This document shows positions 50,492-60,351 of a stretch of 64,000 bases of DNA, piece by piece. The notes beneath the pieces are model-generated. The model did no database searches and had not been told where the DNA came from. It saw only the letters and a program-made list of their open reading frames with translations. The position numbers were made by a program, and so were the translations under genes. Where the stretch lies: positions 129,756-193,755 of the forward strand of contig NZ_JBAWSY010000007.1 of assembly GCF_037104765.1 (NCBI RefSeq), read 5' to 3'. Source of the stretch: Psychrobacillus mangrovi (GTDB lineage Bacteria; Bacillota; Bacilli; Bacillales_A; Planococcaceae). The first letter of the stretch is position 1, and the number at the start of each line of letters is the position of its first letter.

Positions 50492-52027
50492 TTAATGTTT
50501 GAAATGACGAACGCCAGTGAAGACCATTGCTATTCCGTATTCATTTGCTTTATCAATTGAGTCTTGGTCTTTAACAGAGCCACCTGTTTGAATAATCGCT
50601 GTAATTCCAGCTTTTGCAGCTACTTCTACTGTATCGTTCATTGGGAAGAATGCATCCGAAGCTAAACCTGCTCCTTTTGCACGTTCTCCAGCTTGTTCTA
50701 GTGCAATTTTTGCAGATCCTACACGGTTCATCTGTCCGGCACCAACACCTATTGTCATATCTTCGGTAGAAACAACAATTGCATTGGATTTAACGTGCTT
50801 CACTACGCTCCATCCAAGTTCTAATGCTTTCCATTCTTCTGGTGAAGGTTCACGGTCTGTAACTACCTTAACATCCGCATCTTTTAATCCAAATGTATCA
50901 GGAGACTGAACTAATAATCCGCCTTCTACAGATACTGTGTTCCATACATCTTTTTTCGTTTGCTCATAAGAAATTGTTAACAGGCGGATGTTTTTCTTCG
51001 CTGTTAACATTGCAATCGCATCTTCTGAGAACGAAGGAGCAATGATGATTTCTAAGAAAATACCAGCCAAAACCTTAGCAGTTGCCGCATCTACTTCACG
51101 GTTCAATGCAACAATTCCTCCGAAGATAGAAGTTGAATCTGCTTCGTATGCTTTATTAAAAGCGTCTGATATAGTATTACCAGTTCCAACACCACAAGGA
51201 TTCATATGTTTTACTGCAACTGCAGCAGGAACTTCGAATTCTTTTACAATTTGAATAGCAGCATTTGCATCTTGAATATTGTTATAAGATAACTCTTTAC
51301 CATGCAATTGAGTTGCTGAAGCAATAGAGAAGTCAGATCCAAGTGGACGTTTATAAAACGCTGCTTTTTGATGTGGATTTTCACCGTAGCGTAAAGCTTG
51401 CTTACGCTCATATGTTAATGTCAGTAATTCTGGAAATTCTTCGCCAGTTAAATCAGTCATGTAACTAGCGATTAAAGCGTCATATGCTGCTGTATGACGG
51501 AATACTTTTGCAGCTAATCTGCGACGTGTTTCTATAGTAGTTTCGCCAGTTTCTTTTAATTGACCTAAGACTTCTTCATAGTCAGATGCATCTGTAACTA
51601 CTGTTACGTATTGATGGTTTTTTGCAGCAGAACGCAACATCGATGGTCCACCAATATCAATATTTTCAATAGCATCTTCAAATTCAACATCCGGTTTTGA
51701 AATAGTTTCACGGAAAGGATATAAGTTCACACACACTACTTGTATAGGTGTAATTTTATGCTCTTCTAGTTGTGCTTGATGAGAAGGGTCATCATGTTTT
51801 GCTAACAATCCACCATGAATCATAGGATTCAATGTTTTTACTCGGCCATCCAAAATCTCTGGAAAGTTTGTTACTTGGTCTACTGATGTAATTGCAACAC
51901 CATTTTGTTCTAAAAATGATTTTGTTCCACCAGTTGATAAAATCTCATATCCAAGCTGTTCCAACTCTTTTGCAAATTCGAGAATTCCTGATTTATCTGA
52001 AACACTAATTAACGCGCGTTTTGCCAC
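50492..52027 (-). CDS. purH: Bifunctional AICAR transformylase/IMP cyclohydrolase
   Basis: A 511-aa bifunctional enzyme. The N-terminal MGS-like cyclohydrolase domain starts AKRALISVSDKSGI, with STGGTKSFL and LDGRVKTLNPMIHGG. The C-terminal transformylase domain has LRYGENPHQKAAFY near 202, VKHMNPCGVGTG with the catalytic Lys-His near 265, and SDAFFPMNDTVE near 450. It makes IMP in the last two steps. GTG at 52027 lies behind GGAGGAAA; the open frame extends further upstream without support. It overlaps nothing, with purN ending 39 bases upstream. Confidence 0.96.
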   Translation of the reverse strand: MAKRALISVSDKSGILEFAKELEQLGYEILSTGGTKSFLEQNGVAITSVDQVTNFPEILDGRVKTLNPMIHGGLLAKHDDPSHQAQLEEHKITPIQVVCVNLYPFRETISKPDVEFEDAIENIDIGGPSMLRSAAKNHQYVTVVTDASDYEEVLGQLKETGETTIETRRRLAAKVFRHTAAYDALIASYMTDLTGEEFPELLTLTYERKQALRYGENPHQKAAFYKRPLGSDFSIASATQLHGKELSYNNIQDANAAIQIVKEFEVPAAVAVKHMNPCGVGTGNTISDAFNKAYEADSTSIFGGIVALNREVDAATAKVLAGIFLEIIIAPSFSEDAIAMLTAKKNIRLLTISYEQTKKDVWNTVSVEGGLLVQSPDTFGLKDADVKVVTDREPSPEEWKALELGWSVVKHVKSNAIVVSTEDMTIGVGAGQMNRVGSAKIALEQAGERAKGAGLASDAFFPMNDTVEVAAKAGITAIIQTGGSVKDQDSIDKANEYGIAMVFTGVRHFKH

Positions 52028-52065
52028 AATGTTTCCTCCTCTTGTAGTTAGAAAAGCCGGTATAA

Positions 52066-52638
52066 TCACCGGCTCCAAAGTTTTTGTAAAGTCTTCATAT
52101 ACAAATCATGCTCCACAGCGTGGATTCTTTCTTCCGTTTTCTCTCGATCCCCATCTACTACTTCGATTGCTTGCTGAGCTAATATAGGTCCTGTATCCAT
52201 TCCAGCATCCACATAGTGAACTGATACGCCAGTTACCTTTACCCCGTGAGCCATCGCTTGTCCTATTGCATCTTTTCCTGGAAATGAAGGAAGTAAAGAA
52301 GGATGAATATTAATAATTCGATTAGGGTACGCTTCAAGCAACACATTCCCAATCAAACGCATATACCCAGCAAGTACAATCCATTCTACTTCAAGTTCCT
52401 TAAGCTTTTTGACAATTTCTTGTTCATATGCTTCCTTAGAAGAAAAACTAGAAGGCTTAATTGCAAGTGTTTCGACTCCTACGTTTTTTGCTCGTTCTAC
52501 TACAAATGCACCTGGTTTATCCGTTACTACTAGAACTGCCTGAGCTTCTAATTTTCCATCATTCACAGCATCGTAAATCGCTTGAAAATTACTTCCACTC
52601 CCAGAAGCAAATACTGCAAATTTAGGTTTTTCCACCAT
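52066..52638 (-). CDS. purN: Phosphoribosylglycinamide formyltransferase
   Basis: A 190-aa folate-dependent GAR transformylase. FAVFASGSGSNFQAI near 7-21 binds GAR phosphate. ERAKNVGVETL, VLAGYMRLIGNVLLEAYPNRIINIHPSLLPSFPG (catalytic Asn-His region near 85-118) and VTGVSVHYVDAGMDTGPIL (Asp) follow. Step 3 of purine synthesis. Its ATG overlaps the purM stop by one base (TAATG). Confidence 0.96.
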   Translation of the reverse strand: MVEKPKFAVFASGSGSNFQAIYDAVNDGKLEAQAVLVVTDKPGAFVVERAKNVGVETLAIKPSSFSSKEAYEQEIVKKLKELEVEWIVLAGYMRLIGNVLLEAYPNRIINIHPSLLPSFPGKDAIGQAMAHGVKVTGVSVHYVDAGMDTGPILAQQAIEVVDGDREKTEERIHAVEHDLYMKTLQKLWSR

Positions 52639-53693
52639 TACACTAAACTCCCGTCATGTGAACCGTTGAATAAAACACCTTCACCTTTTACAACACGACC
52701 AATTGTGTATGCTTTTTCACCATGGGCTTCTGCTATAGCAATTGCCTTTTCTGCTTCCTCAGCAGAAAGCGAAAGAACAAAACCAATTCCCATATTAAAA
52801 ACATTATATAAATCGCGATCAACGAGTGAACCTTTTTCTTTCAATAAATGAAATACAGGAAGTACTTCCCATGAACCTAAATCGATTTCAACTGCTAAAC
52901 CTTGGGGCATCATTCTTGGTAAGTTTTCATAAAAGCCTCCACCAGTAACATGAGCCATTCCGTGAATAGAAAGCTCTTGATGCATTTCCATTACTGGCTT
53001 CGCATAAATTTTAGTTGGTGTTAGTAGAGCCTTTCCAATCTCGCCAAGTCCTTCGTAGCCTTCTACAATTGCTTCGGGAGTGTATCCTTGCTCTTCAAAT
53101 ACAATTTTACGAACAAGGGAATAGCCATTAGAGTGGACACCGCTTGAAGCAATACCAACTAATACGTCACCTTCTGCAATATTCTCACCTGTAACAATTT
53201 TAGATTTTTCACAAGCACCTACAGCAAATCCTGCTAAGTCATACTCATCTTCCTCGTATAAACCTGGCATTTCTGCAGTCTCTCCACCAATCAATGCCGC
53301 TCCTGACTGAACACATCCATCTGCAACACCTTTTACGATTTGCTCAATTCGAGCAGGGACAGCTTTACCTACCGCAACATAATCAAGGAAGAATAATGGT
53401 TCTGCACCTTGTGCAACAATATCATTTACACACATCGCTACACAGTCCACACCGATTGTATCGTGAGAATCAGTCATGAACGCAAGCTTCAGCTTCGTTC
53501 CAACACCATCTGTTCCTGAAATTAGTACAGGTTCTTTATAATTTAAAGAAGATAAATCAAACATTCCGCCAAAACCACCGAAAGTCCCCATGATTCCTTT
53601 TCTAGCTGTACGTTCGACATGTGACTTCATTCGTTGAACTGCTTCATAGCCAGCTTCAATATTTACGCCTGCTTTTTCATATGCTTTTGACAC
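52638..53693 (-). CDS. purM: Phosphoribosylformylglycinamidine cyclo-ligase
   Basis: A 351-aa AIR synthetase. MSKAYEKAGVNIEAGYEAV is the family start. GTFGGFGGMFDL, LISGTDGVGTKLKLAF near 57-72, GVDCVAMCVNDIVAQGAEPLFFLDY near 80-105 and HVTGGGFYENLPRM near 255 mark the ATP-binding fold. It closes the imidazole ring (step 5). It lies 12 bases after purF. Confidence 0.97.
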   Translation of the reverse strand: MSKAYEKAGVNIEAGYEAVQRMKSHVERTARKGIMGTFGGFGGMFDLSSLNYKEPVLISGTDGVGTKLKLAFMTDSHDTIGVDCVAMCVNDIVAQGAEPLFFLDYVAVGKAVPARIEQIVKGVADGCVQSGAALIGGETAEMPGLYEEDEYDLAGFAVGACEKSKIVTGENIAEGDVLVGIASSGVHSNGYSLVRKIVFEEQGYTPEAIVEGYEGLGEIGKALLTPTKIYAKPVMEMHQELSIHGMAHVTGGGFYENLPRMMPQGLAVEIDLGSWEVLPVFHLLKEKGSLVDRDLYNVFNMGIGFVLSLSAEEAEKAIAIAEAHGEKAYTIGRVVKGEGVLFNGSHDGSLV

Positions 53694-53704
53694 GTAGAAT
53701 CCTC

Positions 53705-55126
53705 CTATCGAACTAGCTCTTTTTCATGTGGTAGTTTCGTATCCGGGAAAATATCAGTTGGATATTCGCCTGTAAAACAAGCTAAACAATGTCCACAATT
53801 TTTCTCGCCTTCTGGTCTGCCAATTGCTTCAACCATTCCTTCTACAGATAAGAATGTTAAAGAATCAGCTCCAATTAACTCACAAATTTCATCCACACTA
53901 TTGTTAGATGCAATAAGCTCAGAATCTGTACTAATATCTATCCCATAAAAACATGGATTTTTTAGTGGAGGCGAACTAATAACCACATGCACTTCAGTTG
54001 CACCTGCATCCTTTAACATAGTTACGATTCGTTTTGAAGTTGTTCCCCTAACTATTGAATCATCTACCATAACCACTCGTTTGCCTTTAACAACTTGACG
54101 TACAGGTGACAGCTTCATCTTCACTCCACGTTCACGTAAATCTTGTGAAGGTTGAATAAATGTACGACCAACATAACGATTTTTAATAAGACCTAGCTCG
54201 TAAGGTATTCCAGTTGCTTCTGAAAAACCAATCGCTGCAGATATACTTGAATCTGGTACACCAGTCACTACATCTGCGTCAATTTGTATTTCTTTCGCAA
54301 GTTGTTTTCCAAGACGTTTTCTAGCGGAATGAATATTAATCCCATCTATATCGGAATCTGGACGTGAAAAGTATACATATTCCATCGTACAAATTGCGCG
54401 ATCTTTTTTCTCAACATAACGCTCTGAACGGCAACCGTTATGATCAATGATTAATAACTCACCTGGATCAATCGAACGAACTAATTCCGCACCAATTAAA
54501 TCGAATGCGCTTGTTTCAGATGCAACTACCCAAGCCCCATCCAACTGTCCTAAAGACAGTGGTCGCATTCCTTGTGGATCTTGTGCAACTAACATATAAT
54601 CCTCTGTTAAAACAACAATAGCGAATGCACCCTCAATTAAACGCAATGCTTGTTTAGCACGCTCTTCATATGTTGGAAGCGTACTTTTTTTCAATAAATG
54701 AGCAAATACTTCTGTGTCAGATGTAGTTTGAAAAATACTTCCTTGGCGCTCTAGAGAACGCTTTAAACGTGTTGCATTTACAATGTTTCCATTATGAGCA
54801 ACAGCAAGACTTCCAGTTGTAGACTTGAACAATAAAGGCTGTACATTTTCTATGCCAGAACCGCCTGCAGTTGCATAACGTACATGTGCAATTGCAGCGT
54901 GGCCTTCTAGCGCTTCTAATTTTCCATTACTGAAAACATCATTAACTAATCCTTCACCTTTTACAGCTTGTAAATATTCTCCATTAGTAACAACAATACC
55001 AGCACCTTCTTGTCCTCGATGCTGTAGAGCATGTAATCCATAATAAGCCATGGTAGCAGGGTTAGGGTGTCCCCAAATTCCAAACACACCACATTCTTCG
55101 TTTAAGCCTCTGAGTTCAGCAAGCAT
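53705..55126 (-). CDS. purF: Amidophosphoribosyltransferase
   Basis: A 473-aa glutamine PRPP amidotransferase. MLAELRGLNEE is the 11-residue propeptide, removed to expose Cys12 in ECGVFGIWG. QHRGQEGAGI and HNGNI follow in the glutaminase domain; the PRPP loop VVMVDDSIVRGTTSKRI is near 350-366. C-terminal cysteines (NCGHCLACF) and two earlier ones bind a 4Fe-4S cluster. It makes phosphoribosylamine (step 1). AAAGGAG precedes the ATG at 55126, which lies inside the purL 3' end (25-base overlap). Confidence 0.96.
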   Translation of the reverse strand: MLAELRGLNEECGVFGIWGHPNPATMAYYGLHALQHRGQEGAGIVVTNGEYLQAVKGEGLVNDVFSNGKLEALEGHAAIAHVRYATAGGSGIENVQPLLFKSTTGSLAVAHNGNIVNATRLKRSLERQGSIFQTTSDTEVFAHLLKKSTLPTYEERAKQALRLIEGAFAIVVLTEDYMLVAQDPQGMRPLSLGQLDGAWVVASETSAFDLIGAELVRSIDPGELLIIDHNGCRSERYVEKKDRAICTMEYVYFSRPDSDIDGINIHSARKRLGKQLAKEIQIDADVVTGVPDSSISAAIGFSEATGIPYELGLIKNRYVGRTFIQPSQDLRERGVKMKLSPVRQVVKGKRVVMVDDSIVRGTTSKRIVTMLKDAGATEVHVVISSPPLKNPCFYGIDISTDSELIASNNSVDEICELIGADSLTFLSVEGMVEAIGRPEGEKNCGHCLACFTGEYPTDIFPDTKLPHEKELVR

Positions 55127-57333
55127 GGTATTGCTCCTTTCCAAGCGGAACGGAATTCGTCAACAGAACCGTTAATCCATTCAGTTCCGTCTTCGTTAGA
55201 GATTATTACTTTATTAGAGTCTGTTACTGCACCTATTTGAATTGCATCTTGTACGATTTCTTCAAATTTAGCAGCATTTTCAGGTTTTACAGTTACTAAG
55301 AAACGAGATTGTGACTCACTAAATAATGCTGTAGTTGCACAGCCAGTAAGAGTTACTTCTACTCCTAGAGCCTTTGCACCGAAAGCTTTTTCAGCTAATG
55401 CTACTGCAAGTCCACCTTCTGCAATATCGTGTGCAGATTGGACAATACCAGCTCTTATTGCCGAAAGAAGTGCTTTTTGACGAGCTGCTTCTACTTCTAA
55501 ATCAATCGATGGTGCTTGGCCAAAGATACGTTTTTCTATTAATTTCTGAAGCTCCGAGCCACCAAATTCAGTTTTTGTGTCTCCAATTACATAGACAAGA
55601 TCTCCTGATTGTTTCACGGATTGCGTTGTCACATGCGCTAAGTCTTCTACTAATCCAACTAGTCCAATTGTTGGCGTTGGGTAAACAGCTGTTCCACTAC
55701 GCTCGTTATACAATGAAACGTTTCCGCCGATAACAGGTGACTCTAGTGCAATACAAGCTTCTGAAATGCCATCTGCTGATTTCTCTAATTGCCAGAAGAT
55801 TTCAGGGTTTTCTGGATTACCAAAGTTTAAGCAGTCTGTAATCGCAAGTGGTTTTGCTCCTGAACAAACAACATTACGAGCAGCTTCTGCTACTGCAATC
55901 TTTCCACCTACAACTGGATCTAAGTAGATATATCTTGAGTTACAATCTGTTGTCATCGCTAATCCTTTATTTGTACCACGCACACGAACTACTGCAGCAT
56001 CTGACCCAGGTGTAACTACTGTACTAGTACGAACTTGATAGTCATATTGATCGTAAACCCATTCTTTAGAAGCAATCGTTGGTTGTTGGAGTAAGTTTAA
56101 TAAAGTTTCTTTATAATCAGAAACTAATGGTTCCACGTTCTCCATCGATTGGAATTCAGTATAGTAAGCAGGAACAGCAGAAGGCTTGTAATACACAGGA
56201 GCTTCTTCTGCAAGCGCGTCTGCAGGTACGTTAGCAACAACTTCACCGTTATGAATTAAACGAAGCATTTTATCGCTTGTAACTTTACCTACAGCTACAC
56301 AATCTAAATCATATTTTTCGAAAATCTTAACGATTTCATCTTCGCGACCTTTTTTCACAACAATTAACATACGTTCTTGTGATTCAGAAAGCATCATTTC
56401 ATATGCGGTCATCCCTGTTTCACGTTGTGGTACGAAGTCTAAGTTTATCTCCACACCAAAACCAGCTTTTGATGCCATCTCTGCAGAGGATGAAGTTAAG
56501 CCCGCAGCACCCATGTCTTGTATACCGATTAAAGCATCAGATTTGATTACTTCTAAACAAGCTTCTAACAAAAGTTTCTCCATGAATGGATCTCCAACTT
56601 GGACAGCTGGACGCTTTTCTTCTGAAGCTTCTGTTAATTCTTCTGATGCGAATGTTGCACCATGGATTCCGTCACGACCAGTTTTCGCACCAGCGTACAT
56701 AACTGTGTTACCTTCCCCAGTAGCAATCCCTTTTTGAATGTCTTCATGGTTTATTAAACCAACGCACATTGCGTTAACGAGTGGGTTTCCTTCATAACAG
56801 TCATCAAACTGAATTTCTCCACCAACTGTAGGAATACCGATACAGTTACCATAGCCGGCAATACCCGCAACTACTTCCTCAAACAAATATTTTACTCGTG
56901 GAGTTTTCAGTTCTCCAAAACGTAGAGAATTCAACATTGCGATTGGACGAGCGCCCATAGAGAATACATCACGAATTATCCCACCAACACCTGTTGCTGC
57001 TCCTTGATAAGGTTCAATTGCAGACGGATGATTATGCGATTCCATTTTGAATACTACTGCTTGACCATCACCAATATCAACAATACCAGCACCTTCACCT
57101 GGTCCTTGTAATACTTGAGGACCTTTCGTAGGGAACTTACGTAATACTGGTTTAGAGTTTTTATACGAGCAATGCTCAGACCACATAACTGAGAACAAAC
57201 CAGTCTCTGTATAGTTTGGTAGACGCCCTAAAATCTTTTCTACCATTTCAAATTCTTCGTCTGACATTCCCATTTGAGCATATAGTTTTTGTTCTTTAAT
57301 TTGCGTTGGATTTGGTTCAAGCATGACTGACAT
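55102..57333 (-). CDS. purL: Phosphoribosylformylglycinamidine synthase large subunit
   Basis: A 743-aa small-type PurL (used with separate PurQ and PurS). MSDEEFEMVEKILGRLPNYTETGLFSVMWSEHCSYKNSK near 23-60, VFKMESHNHPSAIEPYQGAATGVGGI near 92-117 and GMGAAGLTSSSAEMASKAG near 267-285 are signatures. It makes FGAM (step 4) with ammonia from PurQ. GGAGGG sits before the ATG at 57333, which overlaps the end of purQ by 17 bases. Confidence 0.97.
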   Translation of the reverse strand: MSVMLEPNPTQIKEQKLYAQMGMSDEEFEMVEKILGRLPNYTETGLFSVMWSEHCSYKNSKPVLRKFPTKGPQVLQGPGEGAGIVDIGDGQAVVFKMESHNHPSAIEPYQGAATGVGGIIRDVFSMGARPIAMLNSLRFGELKTPRVKYLFEEVVAGIAGYGNCIGIPTVGGEIQFDDCYEGNPLVNAMCVGLINHEDIQKGIATGEGNTVMYAGAKTGRDGIHGATFASEELTEASEEKRPAVQVGDPFMEKLLLEACLEVIKSDALIGIQDMGAAGLTSSSAEMASKAGFGVEINLDFVPQRETGMTAYEMMLSESQERMLIVVKKGREDEIVKIFEKYDLDCVAVGKVTSDKMLRLIHNGEVVANVPADALAEEAPVYYKPSAVPAYYTEFQSMENVEPLVSDYKETLLNLLQQPTIASKEWVYDQYDYQVRTSTVVTPGSDAAVVRVRGTNKGLAMTTDCNSRYIYLDPVVGGKIAVAEAARNVVCSGAKPLAITDCLNFGNPENPEIFWQLEKSADGISEACIALESPVIGGNVSLYNERSGTAVYPTPTIGLVGLVEDLAHVTTQSVKQSGDLVYVIGDTKTEFGGSELQKLIEKRIFGQAPSIDLEVEAARQKALLSAIRAGIVQSAHDIAEGGLAVALAEKAFGAKALGVEVTLTGCATTALFSESQSRFLVTVKPENAAKFEEIVQDAIQIGAVTDSNKVIISNEDGTEWINGSVDEFRSAWKGAIPCLLNSEA

Positions 57334-58003
57334 GAGTTTCCCTCCACTGTTTCACAATTGATTTGAATAAAGCTAGACCGTCTGAACCGCCCATAATATC
57401 ATTTGCAGCGCGTTCTGGATGAGGCATCATTCCAAGGACATTTCCTCTTTCATTCACAATACCAGCGATATCTTCTAAACTACCATTTGGGTTTTCAGAA
57501 GCATATGTGAAAACGATTTGATTATTTTCTTTTAATGTAGCAAGCGTCTCTTCGTCACAATAATAGTTTCCTTCACCGTGTGCGATTGGAATTTGAATTA
57601 TTTCGTCTTTTTTATATGCAGAAGTAAATTGCGTTTCATTATTTACCACTTTTAAATCTACTGTACGACACATGAATTTAAGATTTTTATTACGAAGTAG
57701 TGCTCCTGGAAGAAGACCTGCTTCCGTTAATACTTGGAATCCGTTACAGATACCTAGAACGGGCTTACCAGCTTCCGCTGCTTTCACAACTTCTGTCATA
57801 ACATTTGAGAAGCGTGAAATTGCGCCACAACGTAAATAGTCCCCGTATGAAAAGCCACCTGGCAATAAAATTCCGTCGAATCCGCTTAAATCCTTCTCGT
57901 CATGCCAAACGTATTCTACCTCTTCCCCAAGTTCGTCTTTAATCGCGTGATACATATCTAAATCACAGTTCGATCCTGGAAATACGATTACTGCGAACTT
58001 CAT
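57317..58003 (-). CDS. purQ: Phosphoribosylformylglycinamidine synthase glutaminase subunit
   Basis: A 228-aa class I glutamine amidotransferase. FPGSNCDLDMYHAI near 8-21, LLPGGFSYGDYLRCGA near 46-61, the nucleophile Cys in LGICNGFQVL near 83-92, and the His-Glu pair in MPHPERA near 195-201 are visible. It feeds ammonia to PurL. It overlaps purS by 4 bases. Confidence 0.97.
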   Translation of the reverse strand: MKFAVIVFPGSNCDLDMYHAIKDELGEEVEYVWHDEKDLSGFDGILLPGGFSYGDYLRCGAISRFSNVMTEVVKAAEAGKPVLGICNGFQVLTEAGLLPGALLRNKNLKFMCRTVDLKVVNNETQFTSAYKKDEIIQIPIAHGEGNYYCDEETLATLKENNQIVFTYASENPNGSLEDIAGIVNERGNVLGMMPHPERAANDIMGGSDGLALFKSIVKQWRETHVSHA

Positions 58004-58254
58004 TTGCTTACAGCCTCCTCAACATCGTAACGATAGTCTTCGATTACTGTATTTGTAAGAAGTTTTTCACACATTTCTCTCACGATAGCATCTAAATCAC
58101 GATCACTCTCTTCGATTTGAAGCTCTAAATACTTTCCAATGCGCACATCTTTCACTTCATTGTAATCCATAGAATGAAGAGCACCCATTACCGCAGAACC
58201 CTGTGGATCTAAAACACTTTCACGTAATGTTACATACACTTTAACTTTTTTCAT
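58000..58254 (-). CDS. purS: Phosphoribosylformylglycinamidine synthase subunit PurS
   Basis: An 84-aa ferredoxin-like protein. VKVYVTLRESVLDPQGSAV near 3-21, ALHSMDYNEVKDVRIGKYLEL near 25-45 and MCEKLLTNTVIEDYRYD are typical. It bridges PurQ and PurL. It overlaps purC (ATGA) and purQ by 4 bases each. Confidence 0.96.
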   Translation of the reverse strand: MKKVKVYVTLRESVLDPQGSAVMGALHSMDYNEVKDVRIGKYLELQIEESDRDLDAIVREMCEKLLTNTVIEDYRYDVEEAVSK

Positions 58255-58967
58255 TTTGATAATCCTCCTAGGCGGGAAAGTATTATTTCATAAACTTCTG
58301 TTAAGCTTCCTAAATTACGTCTAAATACATCTTTATCTAGTTTATTGTTCGTTTTGTCATCCCAAAGTCTACAAGTATCGGGAGAGATCTCATCTGCAAG
58401 TAAAATTTCACCTTCTGCAGTTTTACCAAATTCCAATTTAAAATCTATTAAAGTAACACCAATCTCTTTAAAGATTGGTTGAAGTACTTGATTGATTTCC
58501 AGTGCTTTCGCTTTGATCGTTTCTACTTCTTCAGGTGTCGCAAGTGCAAGCAGTTCAATATGTGCATCTGTTAGTAAAGGATCACCTAGAGCATCATCTT
58601 TGTAATAGAATTCTACAATCGTATGTTTTAAAGGAATTCCTTCCTCCATACCTAATCTCTTTGCTAAACTTCCTGCTGCTACATTTCGAACAACTACTTC
58701 TAATGGAATGATCTCTACTTTTCTTACAAGTTGCTCATTCTCTGAAATTTGCTCCACAAAGTGAGATTCAATTCCTCGCTTTTTCAACTCTTCAAATAGA
58801 ATAGTAGTGATTTTATTATTTAAAATCCCTTTGCCTTCTATTTCTTCTTTTTTCTCACCGTTAAAAGCTGTAGCACTATTCTTATAAGAAACAAACAGAA
58901 TATTTTCATCATCTGTCTCGAATAATTGTTTTGCTTTTCCTTCGTATAATAGACGACCTTTTTCCAC
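58251..58967 (-). CDS. purC: SAICAR synthetase
   Basis: A 238-aa enzyme. LLYEGKAKQLFETDDEN near 6-22 binds ATP, IIPLEVVVRNVAAGSLAKRLG near 86-106, and TLIDFKLEFGKTAEGEILLADEISPDTCRLWD near 172-203 are family motifs. It joins CAIR and aspartate (step 7). The start is GTG at 58967 behind GGAGGG. A hairpin lies between purB and this gene. Confidence 0.97.
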   Translation of the reverse strand: MEKGRLLYEGKAKQLFETDDENILFVSYKNSATAFNGEKKEEIEGKGILNNKITTILFEELKKRGIESHFVEQISENEQLVRKVEIIPLEVVVRNVAAGSLAKRLGMEEGIPLKHTIVEFYYKDDALGDPLLTDAHIELLALATPEEVETIKAKALEINQVLQPIFKEIGVTLIDFKLEFGKTAEGEILLADEISPDTCRLWDDKTNNKLDKDVFRRNLGSLTEVYEIILSRLGGLSK

Positions 58968-58979
58968 TGTAAATCCCTC

Positions 58980-59036
58980 CGATGAAGTGAAGCTTCATCA
59001 GCAGGGGGATTCTCCCCCACTGATTGCTAGTTGAAG
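58980..59036. repeat. Intercistronic hairpin between purB and purC
   Basis: ATCAGCAGGGGGA pairs with TCTCCCCCACTGAT (58997-59024) with a 1-base turn, and outer AGTGAAGCTTCA-type pairing extends it. There is no T-tract in the leftward direction, so it is likely an RNA-processing or stability element of the pur mRNA, not a terminator. Confidence 0.65.
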
Positions 59037-59039
59037 ATA

Positions 59040-60335
59040 TTAGTTAAGTCCTAAACGATTAAAAATTAAATCTACATGTTGGATATGATAGTTGTAGTCA
59101 AAGCAATCATCTAACTCTTCTTTTGTTAATAAAGAAGTAATTTTTTCATCCGCATCAACAAATGTACGGAATGCAGTTTGAGATTCCCATGCTTTCATTG
59201 CTAATGGTTGAACAGTGTCATACGCTGTTTCACGAGCCAACCCTTTATCAATAAGTGCAAGAAGCACGCGTTGAGAATAAATTAATCCCAAAGTAGAATC
59301 CATGTTACGCTTCATATTCTCTGGGAATACCGTTAAGTTTTTCACGATATTACCAAATCGATTTAACATATAGTTAAGAGCAATTGTTGCATCTGGTAAG
59401 ATAACGCGTTCTGCAGATGAATGAGAAATATCTCTTTCATGCCATAAAGCAACATTTTCGTATGCAGTCATCATATATCCACGAATTAATCTTGCCATCC
59501 CTACCATATTTTCAGATCCGATTGGATTACGCTTATGTGGCATTGCAGAAGATCCTTTTTGACCTTTTGAGAAAAATTCTTCTACTTCACGAGTTTCTGA
59601 TTTTTGAAGACCACGAATCTCTGTCGCAAATTTTTCGATTGAAGTTGCAATAAGAGCTAACGTGCTCATGTATTGTGCATGACGATCACGTTGCAATGTT
59701 TGAGTAGAAATCGGAGAAGCTGCAAGACCTAGTTTGTCACATACATATTTTTCAACAAAAGGGTCAATGTTAGCATAAGTCCCTACAGCACCTGACATTT
59801 TTCCAGTTTCAATAACTGTTGCAGCTGCTTCAAAGCGTTCTAAGTTACGTCTCATTTCCTCTAACCAAAGAGCAAGTTTAAGACCAAAAGTTGTTGGCTC
59901 TGCATGTACTCCATGCGTACGCCCCATCATTACTGTGTACTTATGTTCTTTTGCTTTGTTTTCAAGGATTTCTATAAAATTTTGGATATCTTTACGAAGA
60001 ATAACGTTCGCTTGTTTAATTAAATAAGAAAGTGCTGTGTCTACTACATCCGTAGAAGTTAGTCCATAATGTACCCATTTACGCTCTTCCCCTAAAGTTT
60101 CGGAAACTGCACGTGTAAATGCTACTACGTCATGTCTTGTTTCTTGTTCAATTTCTAAAATACGATTTACGTCGAAGGATGCATTTTTGCGAAGTGCCAC
60201 AACATCCTCTTTCGGAATATCTCCTATTTCCGCCCATGCTTCACAAGCAAGAATTTCAACTTCTAACCAAGCTTTGTATTTATTTTCCTCTGTCCAAATT
60301 GCTCCCATTTCCGGGCGAGTATAACGTTCTATCAT
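59040..60335 (-). CDS. purB: Adenylosuccinate lyase
   Basis: A 431-aa fumarase/aspartase-fold lyase. IERYTRPEMGAIWTEENKYKAWLEVE is the start. RHDVVAFTRAV, VHYGLTSTDVVDTALS near 87-102, GRTHGVHAEPTTFGLK near 138-153 and the flexible signature loop GSSAMPHKRNPIGSENMVG near 262-280 (catalytic Ser in SSAMP) are visible. It acts twice, on SAICAR and on adenylosuccinate. It follows purK by 16 bases. Confidence 0.97.
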   Translation of the reverse strand: MIERYTRPEMGAIWTEENKYKAWLEVEILACEAWAEIGDIPKEDVVALRKNASFDVNRILEIEQETRHDVVAFTRAVSETLGEERKWVHYGLTSTDVVDTALSYLIKQANVILRKDIQNFIEILENKAKEHKYTVMMGRTHGVHAEPTTFGLKLALWLEEMRRNLERFEAAATVIETGKMSGAVGTYANIDPFVEKYVCDKLGLAASPISTQTLQRDRHAQYMSTLALIATSIEKFATEIRGLQKSETREVEEFFSKGQKGSSAMPHKRNPIGSENMVGMARLIRGYMMTAYENVALWHERDISHSSAERVILPDATIALNYMLNRFGNIVKNLTVFPENMKRNMDSTLGLIYSQRVLLALIDKGLARETAYDTVQPLAMKAWESQTAFRTFVDADEKITSLLTKEELDDCFDYNYHIQHVDLIFNRLGLN

Positions 60336-60351
60336 TTAATTTCCTCCTGTT

